A stretch of 64,000 nt of DNA from contig NC_049986.1 of assembly GCF_000003815.2 (NCBI RefSeq), forward strand, positions 21,188,191 through 21,252,190, read 5' to 3'. The notes below the pieces were generated by a model. The model was not told where the DNA came from. It searched no databases and saw only the letters and a list, made by a program, of their open reading frames with translations. Source of the DNA: Branchiostoma floridae. Lineage: Eukaryota > Chordata > Leptocardii > Amphioxiformes > Branchiostomatidae. Below, piece after piece: positions 11,046 through 24,007 of this stretch. Position numbers and translations under genes: made by a program. Every line of letters begins with the position of its first letter. Within the stretch, counting starts at the first letter, position 1.

Positions 11046-11698
11046 AGGTAATTATTGCACATTTCATGCTATAACGTTAGCTCATTATACCGTTAACTCA
11101 CTTTTTACATGACAGTCAGAAATGAGGCCTCAACAAGTAAAACTAAAAGTAAGTTAGTTATGTTTACTTGAGTGCGTTTCACTTACTATATATGTTAAAC
11201 TAAAATATTAGTAACATCAAAGCGGGATTTTGTAACTTATACCATCATATATAAACCAAATGAAAGAATATAGTTATACATTGAAGTAGTTCATATACGC
11301 CATAGCAGCCATTTGCATACCTTACTCACATAACATTCTATTAGGAAATGTCCCACATACATTGTAAACTGTAACGTGTACGTACAGCATAGAGAAATTT
11401 ATTAGCAATGGAGTCATTACGACTCGTCAAGAAAATGTTAATGTCACTGACCATTGATGGTTTAGTCGAAATATATTTTAGAACTTTTTTTTACAAATTT
11501 TTAAAAGCTTAATAGCTTTTGTCTTATAACATATGTGTAACGTTTGATACAATTATCTGAAATCTTATATCAATATTTTGCAAATATCTCCGAATAATTC
11601 CTGAAATTCCCCTGTATACATGCAACAATAACCTCCGACATCTGTTTGGAGATACAAACAGTTTATCTGAAAGCTTTACTAGCAGTACATTAACGCCA
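11046..11698. other. AT-rich spacer, nothing recognised
   Basis: No splice-bounded coding segment, inverted repeat or microsatellite stands out here. Confidence 0.4.
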
Positions 11699-11909
11699 GT
11701 TCACCTTTATCCATGGGGTGACCTTTGTCCGTTGTTTTTTTAAAAACAGCACATTTAGGAGCACTAAAATTAAGTTTGCTGACAGTGGTTTCACATTTGC
11801 AATATTTTCAAAATATTCCGATTTGAAACCACCGTTCGTCGACTTGATATCCCTAAATACGATTTTTCTTAAAACAACAAATATAGGTTACCCTCGGATA
11901 AAGGTGAAC
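11699..11909. mobile_element. MITE-like element with long inverted ends
   Basis: The left end gttcacctttatccatgggg and the reverse complement of the right end (gttcacctttatccgagggt) match over about 14 bp, with partial matching further in (gtgacc/gtaacc, then ttgttgtttt on both arms). The length is 211 bp with no coding capacity, so it would be a non-autonomous DNA element. Confidence 0.75.
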
Positions 11910-12117
11910 ACATGTTTTAATATCGGTCAAATACACATGTGTGCAACAACAGTAACATCTGCTTCGAGATGATCTATATTAGCTTCCATTTTTTAAAATC
12001 CATTTTTCATTTTACATGTTTTTCTTCTTTAAATACTTTGTTATCGATTCAGAGATCCATACACATGTACATACTATATACAACACCAAGTGTCCAAATT
12101 CTGCTTGCGTAGATTAA

Positions 12118-13957
12118 CTACCAGTAGTCGTCCTGCAGTGCAGGGTTGTGTCCCCAGGGGGCGTCACTGATCACCAGAGTTGTGATGTCCTCCATTCTGA
12201 TCGCGCCGTCCAGAGAAAATGGCTCTGGGGAAGAGACGAAACACAAGGGTGTAATGTGCGTGTTAGGCTAGGATACCACTCTATGGATAACATACAGCCA
12301 AACCTTCCCAAGACGACCACCCGGGGGACCGGGCAAAAGCGGTCTATTTGGTCAGGTGGTCGGTTAGAAGAGTATCGACTCACAACATGCCCGATGCATA
12401 GTTTAAATGGTTTCCGTTGTGTTTAATGGCAAATAGCAAGCACACGCACGTGCATCCGCTGCCATCTTTATTTTGAACATAACATCGTAATGGTAGTCAA
12501 AATCCGATGCAAACTGGCCGAATTCGGCACAAAATCAACCTAGCTATCATAAAAAAAATCGATGACACCTCAAGGTTTGAAATGACGCGATCGTTGTGGG
12601 CAGGGATTTGGTCCCAATTTTTGTTGGTGAAAGTCTGCAGGCAGATTCTAACTTATAATGAACAAGCAAATGTTCCAACAAATTTTCAGTTTACCCTCTC
12701 ACCTTCCAGATGCCCGGTCTCAGGCTGGGCGGTGGGCTGGTATGGCGTAGTAGGGTTGTTGATATGCCTGGAAATTATCAAGAAAAGCACAACAAATTTA
12801 TCACCTTACTATCATCATCATATCGTTCCGTGCTAGTACTAGTACACGCAGCCAGGCCACGGCCTTCTCATTAGCTTTCTAGCAGATCCTGGTTGGAGGT
12901 GTTGGGGCCTAATGCGCAGTCCTTTGTAATGTGTTCCATAGTAGGGTGATAATTTGCTTGAAATACCAAACACTACACAAAAAAATAATTGTAGATCGAA
13001 TCGGCATAAAGGGGCGTATGGTAGAAAATCATATGTGGACATGTCATATACATTGGGTAATCGGGTATTATTGTAAATATCGCTGAGGCAGAATGTATTC
13101 AAACTTTGTATATACAAGGGTATCTAAAGCTAAGGGCACAACCCGCCGTAGGTGCAAATACGTGCTGTCTACGTGAAAAAAAAAACGTGGGCAATCTTTT
13201 GGGATCCGTAAGTGGTAAGTACCGCCTCCGTACGAACTCGTAGGGAATCCGACGGATTTTGGAGCACGCAGACACGCATAGAACTTTACGTGCAGGCAAA
13301 ACTTTGTGTGCCATCGGGATTCGAATTCACCCCCCATACGTGCCAGTACGGGCGACGCGCCTGTCCTGTACAGCCTGAACGTTTTCAGAAATACGTGGCG
13401 GACGTGCCCTCCAAAAAACGTACGGACAAATTGCACGTACGGCGGGTTGTGCCCTTTAATAGCTAGACCTATACTACATGGAATACATAAATGAATATTA
13501 ACAATACCTGATTACGTAAGAGCAATAATCCCAACTTACGTACAGCCATTCCCGTTCAATCTCAGGCTCCTGAGTTCTGCACTTCTTGCGGTAGTAACAA
13601 ACACCACCGATAACAGCAGCCACCAGCACAACGGCGGAAACGCTTCCTCCTGGCCGCGGGAGAAAATGAATTTTGAAATGTTTGCGGTGGATTTAAAAAG
13701 ATAATTAGTGCAAAAAATACAATATTTACATTGTCATTGTCCCCAATCTCTCATCACCGCCAAAATCTTTAGCATATTCATCATTAGTATCGAATTGCTA
13801 TTGATGAAGAATTGTTTTTAAATTTTCATATTGTTAATGATGACTCCACACTTACCTATCGCCGCCCCTGTATTTACCGCTCGCCCCTGCTTTCCCGGTG
13901 GCCCTGAAATCATAAGAATTACAGTCATTATAAGTATCATATTGATGATGATGATGG

Positions 13958-13997
<40 letters not shown>

Positions 13998-14863
13998 AAA
14001 GAAGAAAATGTTCATACTAACACAAATATAAAGCTACGCATGTGTTTGGACGGCATAGGTCCATGTTATTCAATTCTAGGACCCGATATACTAAAAAATC
14101 CATTCACCTTTTGTCCCATTAGAAGCAGGTGTTACGGTGGGTGCTGTATTTGTTAGAATTGTACTCTCTGGTCTTGTGGTTTTCGATATCGTAGTTGATT
14201 CCTTCTGGTTGGTTGTCGGGTTTGTCGTTGCTGTGTGCCGATTGGTTGTTTCAGGTGATGATGTTGATGCCCCCGTTGTTCCTGGTGACGTAAGAGGCAC
14301 CGTAGAGGAGTGGCCTGTGGTTGGATGTGTAGTAAAATCAGTTGTTGTTATACCGGTTGTCCGCTCAGTAGTGGTCTCTACCGTCGTTGTTTCGACACGT
14401 GTAGTCGGCAATGGACTTGTACTAGCGACGGTTGAGGAGTAAGATAAAGAAAAAATGTCCTCAGTTGTTTCACCAGCGGTTGTACTATCTGCACTTGTGG
14501 TTGATATGTCGACAGTTGTGGTTTCACCTAACGTAGTTTGCCCGGTTGTGGTTTCACCTAACGTAGTCTGTCCAGTTGTGGTGAGTGACGCTGTAGTATC
14601 GGACGGCTCTGATGTTGTTGTCGGTTCTGGTGTAGATGGTTCCGTGGGTGTTGGTAGTGGAGTGGTGCCTTTTACTGTCGATTGAAACATTGGAAGAGTT
14701 CATTCATCATCTTGTTTGATGAGTATATTTTGTTTAATTAATAACTAAGGAGACAGTAGACATTCCTAGTACTAACCAATACAAAAGTTTTAGTCAAATA
14801 TCTCCCTGTTGCATTATAACAATTGACAACACATTAAGATACACTCCTCTATTTCTCTGTGTG

Positions 14864-14923
<60 letters not shown>

Positions 14924-17764
14924 CGTCTGTCTGTCTATTAGTCTGGATGCCTGGCTGTCTCTGTCTTTCTTTCTCTTTCTATCTAACTCAACAACGTTGA
15001 CATAATTCAAATAAGGAAGACAGGCGGGCTTTTGATTTGCTACTCAGACCTAGACCTTAAAATGTTGTCTCAAATGTGACCAGCAGTATTGAAAATGCAG
15101 CAAATTCATGCCTTCGCAGACAGGTGTCTCTCCGTCCCACGCGCCGTTTCGACAGGTGCGCACAGGTGATCCTGACGTCATGACGTAACCTGGGTCGCAC
15201 TCGAACACAGCCACGTACCCAAGGTCTGGCAGCGACATCACCGTCACCTTTGCGTGAGCCGGCACCGATGGCTTTTCACAGGGTGCCACTGTGAAGGAAC
15301 GTTAGGTGACCGTTAAATATTTTCATCAGGTTAGTAGGTTAACTGAACCTAGACTTCTACAACCTTCTTTAATTCTTCAGCAAACCGTCGGTTTCCACTG
15401 GGTTGTCTATTTGACATAGTACTGATAGTAATTGTTTTATCATGCACTGAGGAAGACGACAGATGGTTGTCGAAACGTTTACTTAAGAATTAAAGAAGGT
15501 TGTGGAACGAAGAAGACTGCAGTTGTGTTCAACGTTTGGTGATATTGTTAAGAGGGATGGCGATCACTGGCGGCGGCACAGTGGGGGCAGTGGGTGGGGG
15601 TGGTCGTCCCCACAAATAATCAAGCTGAAAACCTTGTGTTTGTTTTCACTAATGGCAATTTCATCAAACCTTGCATGCAAAATTTGCCCCTGAAATTGCA
15701 GGAAATGCTGTTTCAGAGGGCCAAGATTTCAAAATTTAAAATTCGAAGACAAAGGATCATAATTCTCTCAGGTGATTCTACCATTGCAATCGGTGATTTT
15801 GCCGACCAGTAGAGATCGCGATCGAAGACTGTCCGATCGGGATCTATACTTACGTAGAATTGTAGAATCACCGATTGTACTGGCAGATAGAGATCCCTAC
15901 TAGTAATATCGCTGATTCGTCAGATCACGATCATTACGTTAACATGTTTTTGATCTATGAAAATGTTGGTATAGTCGGATTGCAACTATCGAACTACTGA
16001 TTGAAAAGTCTTAGCCTGGATGCCAGACCCCCCAGATGCCAGATCTCAATAATATCCATCGTTTATAACCCCCTTGGTCTAACTCATAATCAAGGGTGCC
16101 TGTTGAATAATTTCCTTGGGAATTTGTTGACCCTAGAGCCGAAGAGTTGACCAATGAATAGTGGTGCAGTCTGGCATCCGGGCTAGAAATGTTTGTAGCC
16201 AAGGCACCGTGCATATACTCCTGTCACATTTGGTGAAAATCGATCGAACGACGATTCTGCGGCAATCACCCGAGCTTCGCTTATACATGTAATAATAACT
16301 TAATTGCACAACAATTGTACAAGGTACAAAGTATGGTTTACATGTGACAGGGACGGTTTTCAGGTGAAAAATACGCGAAACCCGTCTGCCAATCTTAAAT
16401 ATGTCCGATCTTCCGCGCCGCGTGCCTGCGAAGCTGGTGTGTTACGCCGAACGTTATACCGGCTATATAGATACAGATACAGGTACAGATTCCATCGATA
16501 CGCCCGAAGATCGTGGATAATGTGACAGGGGTAATAGCAAACTTACGGACGCATGTCGGCTGCACCCCGCTCCACTCGGAGGAGCCGTCCGGCCGGGGCC
16601 CGCACGTCCTCGCCTGGGACCCGCTCGGGTAGTACCCGGTGTTGCAGGTGAACGTGACCGTGCTGCCTACGTCATAACCGTCGGGGTGCTGCTGGGATCC
16701 GTGTTTGGGAAAGCCGGGGTCTGTACAGGGGGGCCAGCTGGTTCCTGATAAATAAAGTCAATGTGTCACAGTCAGGCAAGCATCCATTTGCTTTCAAAAT
16801 CTGCAAAAACCTTTAAAACTTTAATATCAGATTGCCTAAGTATGTAACGATACAGTATCAAAGCGTGTCATGTCAATCCTTCCACTAATGTGATGAATAT
16901 AGAATACAACACGGTGTATTCCATATCATCCGAGGGCGATCCGACCGAGGGTGATGCGAAACACACCGTGTTGGGAGCGAGGGATGGGACCGAGGGTGAT
17001 GCGGTATACACCGTGTTGTATTCTATTTATGTCATACCCACCTGAGAAAACACATGTTTTGATGCGAAATGCGTCAGAAGTTGAGAAAATTTGGTGCCCT
17101 CGAACAAAAATTGTTACAAAGCAATGTTCCAACTTTTGAAAAATCAAATCAGGTATCTGAATTTTCGACCGCGCCGCAAATGTTCGACTTAATTGATGGA
17201 AGCCTGTGTGATATGGCTTTTTATCCGGAACAACGGTATCGAACGTTATCGCAGCCCAGGTTTGACATAAATCTCAGTAAATAAGAGTCCTTACTTCTAC
17301 AGTAGGGTCTGTAGTTGTCCCAGCGGTACTTGTACACTGTTCCCGTTCCCGGGGCGCAGGTCAGAGTCGCCGGGCCCACCATCTCGTACCCAGGCTCGCA
17401 GGAGTACGTCACAGAGTCTCCGGGCAGGAAAACCTTCCCGGCATCCTCGGGCGGTGACGTGGTAGAGTCAATCCGCTCGCCGTGGCTGATAGTACTAGGA
17501 TCGCCGCAGTAGTCGGCTACAACATGCATGGTGTAAAAAAGGAACCGGGTACTAGTAACCTATGTCCGTTGTTTATAGAAACAGGGTATTTAGTTCTATT
17601 AATTGATGGACGGTAGTTTCAAATTTTGATTGCAGTTCGAAACCAGGCCCAGACCCATGAGGAATAGTTCACGCACACACACACTGACTTACGCACTACG
17701 TTACACACACGCGCGCACACACACACACGCACGTACACACACGCACAAACATATACATGCACGT

Positions 17765-17837
<73 letters not shown>

Positions 17838-19726
17838 TACACACACACACATGCACACATACACACACAGTTCGTTCCAGACACACTGTCTAAATCTGAC
17901 AGGGAAGAACAACATGCACACTAATTACATGAGAACAAAATCTCAACACTGGATCCCCTGATGAATTTGCCGTGGTACTGCACATCCACCCTCCCGTAGC
18001 CATGCTGTCGGTCCGTCTCTAGCGTCCTGTTGGGAGGGTAGGGGTGGTCCTGGTCCAACTGGCAGTAGAAATTACGACCTGAGGAGCAAGTGGCTACATT
18101 TTAGACCAAAATGTTTTTGATCATGACATAAATCATATATAGCAGCTTCAAAATGAGCAGATATATGATATTGCAGCAATGGGTCGCATGTGCCAGATCA
18201 CCGTCCAACATTAAACAGAGACGGGGGGCGCCACAGGTTATCTGGAACTTACAACCAGCTGCTGCAGTAGACGGGTCCGGCATTCCGTGGACAAGGCTGA
18301 TGCAGTTAACCGAAACTCTTGGTAAGTCCCAACTAATTGTCAATGTTGGCTAGTTAAAGTTTAGTCTTTTTCATAAATGTAAAAACTTAAGGAAAACTTG
18401 AAAACCTACCGTTCACTTGTAGGTACTCGTCCTTTGTCCGGAAGTCAGTACTGTTGAAGTAGAGCCTCAGTCCGTAGCCCCGCTGCGGGTCGATGGTCCA
18501 CCGGCAGTCTTCGTTCGGCTCTTCGTGGTCCGGGTCAGGCCATCCTGGACTGCGCAAGGCCCCGTAGGCCATCGCTCCATCGATATCCAATTGGCACTTC
18601 GCTACAATTTGTTTGTCGAGCAAATACGAGGGAGATCAATAAGTTCTCGGCCTCACCCAACAATAATAACCACAACTCAAGTTTCGAGGCACAACTTCGT
18701 AGTATGAAGCCTTCTGTCAATATCCTCCAAATTTCAAATCATTGCGGTTATTACTTTCCAGGCAACGTATTTTTGAAAATCAGTATGTAAGGGGCGAGAA
18801 AAACAAGGGTGAATTGTGATCAAACATGTGTGGGTCGAGTTCCCCATGCCGTAAATTCTTTGTTATTACCAAAAGACATTGTTGAAATGTTTGATAATCA
18901 TTCTCCTCCTATTTCAAGCAGAAAGAAGTGGGTGTCTGACTTTCAGCAGCGCAAGTTGACCCACACACCTCAGGTCGCAGCTCAATTTTTCACGTTTTGT
19001 TTCCCTCTTCCTTACCTGACATTACTGGGTGTCGCATGCAAAGTAATAATCACAATAATTTGAATTTTGGTACACATTCATATAAGACTTTATACTTGAC
19101 ATCTATGCTTCGAAATCTGAGTTGTGCTTATTACTTCTGGGTTAGGCCAAGAACGTATTGATCACAACTGGTAGTATCAAGAGATGTACAAATAATGTCG
19201 CGCCAGTATTCCCCGAGCTAGGTGTTCGAGGTACTCTTAAGAAGCTCTCGATAACACTGCCCTCCATCGCAGACTTCGGGAGCGATCCCATGAAAACGCT
19301 AGCCCGTGTCAAAAATTGCGAATTCTCGCTCCCCAAAAAATAAATTCCGTCGTTCATGAAGACGAGGAAGGATCGACGCTAGTCAAATGGGCGCTTGTTA
19401 GTAAGCAACTTACTTTCAGTACGGAATACCGAAATAGGGCATAGTTCCAATTTCTAATATATTATTTAGCACGACAGAATAAATTTCATTACAGTCAATA
19501 GAAGTATGAAGTGCCGTTACCTTTGCAGGAGATGTCAGATAACAGTTGGTCTGTAGGAAGAGTCCATCGCGGGAAACTTCTCCCTTTCTCCTGTTCACAT
19601 TCCAAGGTATCACCTACTGTGTCGGGGGGCTGCGGTGCCGTGCCACTAGCACACTCCAGCCGCAGCTGTGTTCATAACGGTAATAGAATATGCAAGTCTC
19701 TTCTCATTTTATTTCTCTTTCCGCAC

Positions 19727-19817
<91 letters not shown>

Positions 19818-22605
19818 TTACATGCACGTGCGCACATGCACATGCGCACACGCACACACACACACACACACGCACACACACATGCTCCCACATACGCGCA
19901 AGCGTGCTTGCCTATATATACAGTAAGTGTGTGAGAGAGAGAAATTTAGATAGATAGATTAATTGATAAATAACGTGACAGATGGATAGACATTTACAGA
20001 ATACTCTTACTTCCAACTATAGATTGAGGAAGATAGGGAAAATGTACCCTTCATTATCCATAAGAACATCTGCGTTTGTCTAAAAGAATTTCGCCGAAGC
20101 AGAAGCGAAACCAAAAAAACGACAAAACACCGAGCCGTGAACCCCATACCGCGTCGTGTATCCTGTACGGTCCGTGTGTGGGGAACGTCCTGCCGTTCGG
20201 GATAGGGCCGTAATCCACACACTCCCCGGGGTGGGGGGTACCAGCTGGGAGAACTGAAGGGTGCATAGCGACATTAATTAGTTTAAAAGTTATACGTAGT
20301 TTCATTTGGTACATAGAAGATTTTTGGGTGCCGTTTGTCTGTCAATGTTCAGCATAACTTGAGAGGCCTTGAAAGGATCCTGAAGATATTTGGTAGGGGG
20401 TACGTAGTGGGTCCAGTTTCAAAAAGGGCTCCATGACATGGCGGCTTCCTAAAGTAATGACGTACCTGAATATATATTTTTTTAAATCTTGTGTTATGAA
20501 TAGGTGGTCGTGGTTTTTGAGCTCTTGGGCAAGTTTATTGCTGTAAGGGCAGAGTAAGTCCCCTAACTGTTTGTTTTGGAATTGCAGGAGCCCGTGTCTT
20601 TATCTATTTCTGCCTATGTCTTCCTTGATCCGTCTTTGTTTTAATTTATCAAAAGAATAAACACGGAGATGCTTTTAAAGAAGAAACTTAAAGCAATATC
20701 GAGACACAGTTGGAAATACAGATGCCAGTCATCATGACTTACTGCGATAGTCCAGATAGAAGCCCTCCAAGTTGATAATGTCCTCTCCGAGGAAAGCGTC
20801 AAACGTGACGAAGACTTCGTTGGTGTAACTGATGAAGGGGTCCGGTCGGGCGGGAAGGTGCATGGTGGATTTTCCTGTCCACCTGTCATTAGAGAGAGAA
20901 ATGGTTTATTGCCATTGACATTAAAAACTCTTGCAGCACATTTACAAAATGCTGAATTGTCGTTTTTTGTCAGTCAGTATTTCATTCTCTAAAAGTTAAA
21001 ATAATTAAAAAGATCAAACATTAATAGAGATGCCGAGAAAATGTAAGATAACTTAAGAGTAAAGACATTATATATTCTTTTAAGGATAAGCTATCAAAGT
21101 AGTTTGAATAGGTAATTAGGAAGAAACTTTTTACTTTGCGGTCTTGGCAGGTATGCTGTTAATCAAATTGTGGTGGTTTGACTTTTTTGTTGTTGCGATT
21201 TTCACGGTGACTTCTCCACCGTAAATTCGTGACACCGAGAATATATTTTCAATGCATTTAAGTATGCTGCTAGAACTGCACAGCAGAGTAGTTGTTTTCG
21301 TTGAGAAAACATTACCACTTCCACTTCAACAGCAAAATTAATGTAAGTCCCGCAAAAATCAAAAGATTTACAACAATTCAGCATTCTACAGCATTCAGTA
21401 ATTGACAATTAGAATAACGTATACTCTCTTCCTGCCTTTTGCTTGTCAAGATTAAGAATTGATATATAGAATAGTGTAACAACTATGACATTAATTGATA
21501 GTCGAAATTATGTATTGTTGTCATTTTTTTCATACTAAGCTTACCTGTATAATAAACCTTCAGTTTTATCCCCATCGTAAATGCTGACATGGTTTGGCCC
21601 GGTACGAACCCCTTGCTGATCAGGTCGCTCGCTCAGCTGGATGCTCTTGAACTTGATCATGACGGTGTAGCCTTCAGGTGCCCGGATGTTCCACTCGCAA
21701 TGTTGGTTGTTGGTGTAGCTGTCCGGGTAGTGCCCGGGGCTCGAGATGTGACCGATCGGGTCCTTCAGAGTTACAGGTCCCAGCGGACAGGTCACTGGTA
21801 AATGACAAGTTATACTTTGAACTTTGTACTATTCAAATGCAAGCAGAGGTTCGGTTCTGATCGATTTTGACGTCTTGCCAGGCGTTTTTGTCGGGAATTT
21901 TTTTACTGTCGGACAAAAATGAACACAAGCAACATAGAAAACTTGACAAAAAAATAAAACATGACCACATCAAGCTTATTTTATGAATAATATCCCGGTC
22001 CTGTAGACTCCAAATGAAATATGAGCTAGCGCTAAAATAGAAATCAACGTAAGTTGGACAAAACATAAGGTTGCCTACATTTTTAAGAATCATGATCGAA
22101 AACGTTGTAACAATAATTGAAGTGACAAAACATTATACAGCAGCCACCAAGTCTTTTATTTTATTCCTATATTGAAGAGGTTTAGAAAGTGGCACTGTTG
22201 TGGTATCCCCGTACTATATTACATACCAACTACACCCAAAGCTACCACACAAGTGACGTCACTTCTACAAATACCCAACTAGTTTCACTTTTACTCTATA
22301 CTATACAACTATACTCATGGCTACGTATACCTCACTCACGGTGACCTAAGATGTGACAAACCTCATAGTCATACTGTAGATTTCCTACGTTCTCAAAACT
22401 CGTTTATTATGAAATAAAGTCATGTCAAACCTAGCTTATTTTATCCAGGTAGGTAGGAGACCACAACTGAAGTCAGGTACGTCGTATTAAAAAGGTTTTC
22501 GTCGCTGTAATCTTAAAACAAAATGTTAACGCTGAACTTACCTTCATCCCCGAACTCCGCAGAAGCTCCAACAATCACAACAAGCATCAGAAACATGATT
22601 ATCAT
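12118..22605 (-). CDS. CUB/sushi single-pass membrane protein with mucin-like stalk (16 exons)
   Basis: Exons on minus: 22542-22605, 21545-21794, 20743-20882, 20150-20244, 19521-19629, 18410-18601, 18253-18315, 17929-18078, 17295-17516, 16547-16744, 15112-15288, 14108-14674, 13856-13903, 13544-13649, 12703-12767, 12118-12224. Phases agree throughout and give 850 residues. The start MIIMFLMLVVIVGASA is a signal peptide. CUB domain about 24-150; sushi 159-219 split over two exons; a CUB-like part 221-290; sushi-like half 305-354; full sushi domains about 356-427, 432-494 and 496-552; Ser/Thr-rich stalk 553-742; a short GPPGKQGRA exon; transmembrane helix about 759-778 followed by RKK; a 70-residue tail. 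The layout recalls SEZ6- and CSMD-type proteins, but orthology is not shown. The exons at 18253 and 17929 are the least certain, and intron 11 would need a GC donor. Confidence 0.85.
13131..13457. mobile_element. MITE-like element in an intron of the CUB/sushi gene
   Basis: The left end aagggcacaacccgccgtag (from 13132) matches the reverse complement of the right end (13431-13457) over about 26 bp with one mismatch. The inside is rich in CpG and acgtacg-like words. About 327 bp, no protein of its own. It lies between the transmembrane exon and the next cytoplasmic exon. Confidence 0.85.
13943..13995. repeat. (GAT)n trinucleotide microsatellite
   Basis: About 17 gat/atg units in an intron of the CUB/sushi gene. 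Confidence 0.95.
14851..14936. repeat. (CT)n microsatellite
   Basis: A ct/tctg dinucleotide tract in the intron before the mucin-like exon. Confidence 0.95.
15357..15504. mobile_element. Short foldback element
   Basis: Arms acaaccttctttaattctt (15357) and aagaattaaagaaggttgt (about 15485) are exact inverted repeats. The loop contains tgtcgaaacgttt, a word also found in dispersed repeats near 55900 and 61725. Confidence 0.7.
16012..16185. mobile_element. Foldback element with TAGCCTGGATGCCAGAC ends
   Basis: The left arm tagcctggatgccagac (16012) is matched by gtctggcatccgggcta (16169-16185), a near-perfect inverted repeat. The end sequence resembles the element at 24008-24125. Confidence 0.7.
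16404..16500 (+). repeat. SINE-like repeat with GATACA tail
   Basis: It contains gccgcgtgcctgcgaagctg, gtgtgttacgccgaa and ttataccggctatat, then a tagatacagatacag tail. Copies with the same order lie at 57244-57345 (plus) and 25605-25683 (minus). A simple-sequence 3' tail is typical of SINEs, but no tRNA-like head is visible. Confidence 0.65.
17673..17870. repeat. (CA)n microsatellite
   Basis: Interrupted ca repeats between two exons of the CUB/sushi gene. It may obscure another exon completing the sushi half encoded at 17929-18078. Confidence 0.95.
19723..19820. repeat. (ACACAT)n hexanucleotide microsatellite
   Basis: About 16 perfect hexamer units in an intron of the CUB/sushi gene, followed by a short ca/cg tract. 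Confidence 0.95.
20320..20460 (-). repeat. Reverse-orientation fragment of the 10700-11045 repeat family
   Basis: On minus it shows the same order of words (accaaatat...ggatcctttcaagg...ctcaagttatgctgaac) as 10905-10985. It is intronic. Confidence 0.5.
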
Positions 22606-24007
22606 GGTCTAATTTCCGTGTATTTCTGTACCTGTCGGGAGTTCGCTACTTCCGCAAAGTTTTGTCAGCCGCTCCTATGTTGACACAGAACAGCGGACCT
22701 TGTGCTGACATGCTCCTTGTGACGAGACAACATCACGTTGAATATTAACGAACAATGACCCGTTTTGATTGTTCATGTCTGTTAATATGCCACGTTAGTG
22801 ACCTGCGTGTACATATTTAGTTCACACGCAGAGAGGAAATAACAAGCGATGTAAACCTATTACGACCTGCTTGTTGTACATGTTACCTCTACCTAGCTCA
22901 TTTGGGTGCTGACAGAAACGTACAAAATGGCCGAATTATGCTTAAATATTTCCAACGCTAGATCGTTATATTGTACAAGTTACTTTGAACTCAATTACAT
23001 TAATTGTGTAAACAAATGGACAATTCAGTCATAGGGCTGTTGCTGGTAGACTCATAAAAATACATAGAAATGTTGTTGTTTTTTACCCTCATAAATCATG
23101 TTACTTATGAATACGTATACATTTTAGTCTTATTTTAGAGATCTCATTTATGTTAATCTAAGATGAAATTATCTAAGGCAGCCAAGCTGGATAAAAAGGG
23201 TTATGTAAAGTATATCATTATTTTGTTTCTGTATTATCTTACCACGGTAATCTCTGGTCAGTGACTGGTCAGGGAGACCCTGGGTACACACATAACATAT
23301 AGATACAATACAATATTTACATAACATTATAACATATTGTCAATCACAAAATACACGTAAACCACAACAACCTAATGTCTTCAGATGTTTATTTACACAT
23401 ACAACAACAGTGATTTCACCATATACCTCAGTCCATTATAAAACTATATAGCTCTTGAAGCAATTTTTTCTGGTACAGTCAGCCAAAAAAATGGCTACAT
23501 CAAATTTTGGGAGCACACCAGCTTGGCAGAGCTGCATATCATATACATCTTATAACTTGCTTTTTCCAAAGCCTTGAATCTACAAGCCCAGCTTTTGATT
23601 ATTATATACTGAGGAGGTCCCTACTATTCTACTATTCGTTCTTAAGTTTGATGATGACAACTCTATTTCATGACACAAGTCAATCATAACAGATTAAAAT
23701 AAATTTTACCGTGAAGCCTGCATACAACTGCAGGAAATTGCTTTAAAGGACATTTTTGGCGGCAGTACACTGCAAATCTTCTAGGGATCAGCAAAAGTTT
23801 GCAGCTCAACAAGCCCTGTACTAGGTACATGTCACAGTATATTTTCAGCCCCAAAAGTATTCTTGACTTTTGAAGTACTTTTTCAATTCTGGTACCCTCT
23901 GGTGATCAACAAATTTAACAAAACAACAAAGATAGTTCACAGTGTGACATGACCTTAGTGTAATCTGTCCCTTCTGTTTGTATTCAAATATCACAGTTAT
24001 ACTTTCT
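22606..24007. promoter_or_regulatory. Upstream region of the CUB/sushi gene
   Basis: The first coding exon ends at 22605 on minus, so the promoter should lie just above it. No clear TATA box can be placed without a known start site. The remainder to 24007 is AT-rich spacer with no coding signal. Confidence 0.3.

Noticed and set aside
13068-13436. 122-residue minus-strand open frame
   Set aside because: It lies inside the inverted-repeat element at 13131-13457 and reads through its end; no transposase motif.
14137-14685. Plus-strand open frames opposite the mucin-like exon (Val-rich)
   Set aside because: They are shadows of the Thr-rich minus-strand exon, which has splice sites in the right phase.
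17630-17921. Cys/Val or Thr/His-rich frames over CA repeats (also 19672-19957 and 46732-47037)
   Set aside because: Direct translations of dinucleotide or hexanucleotide microsatellites.
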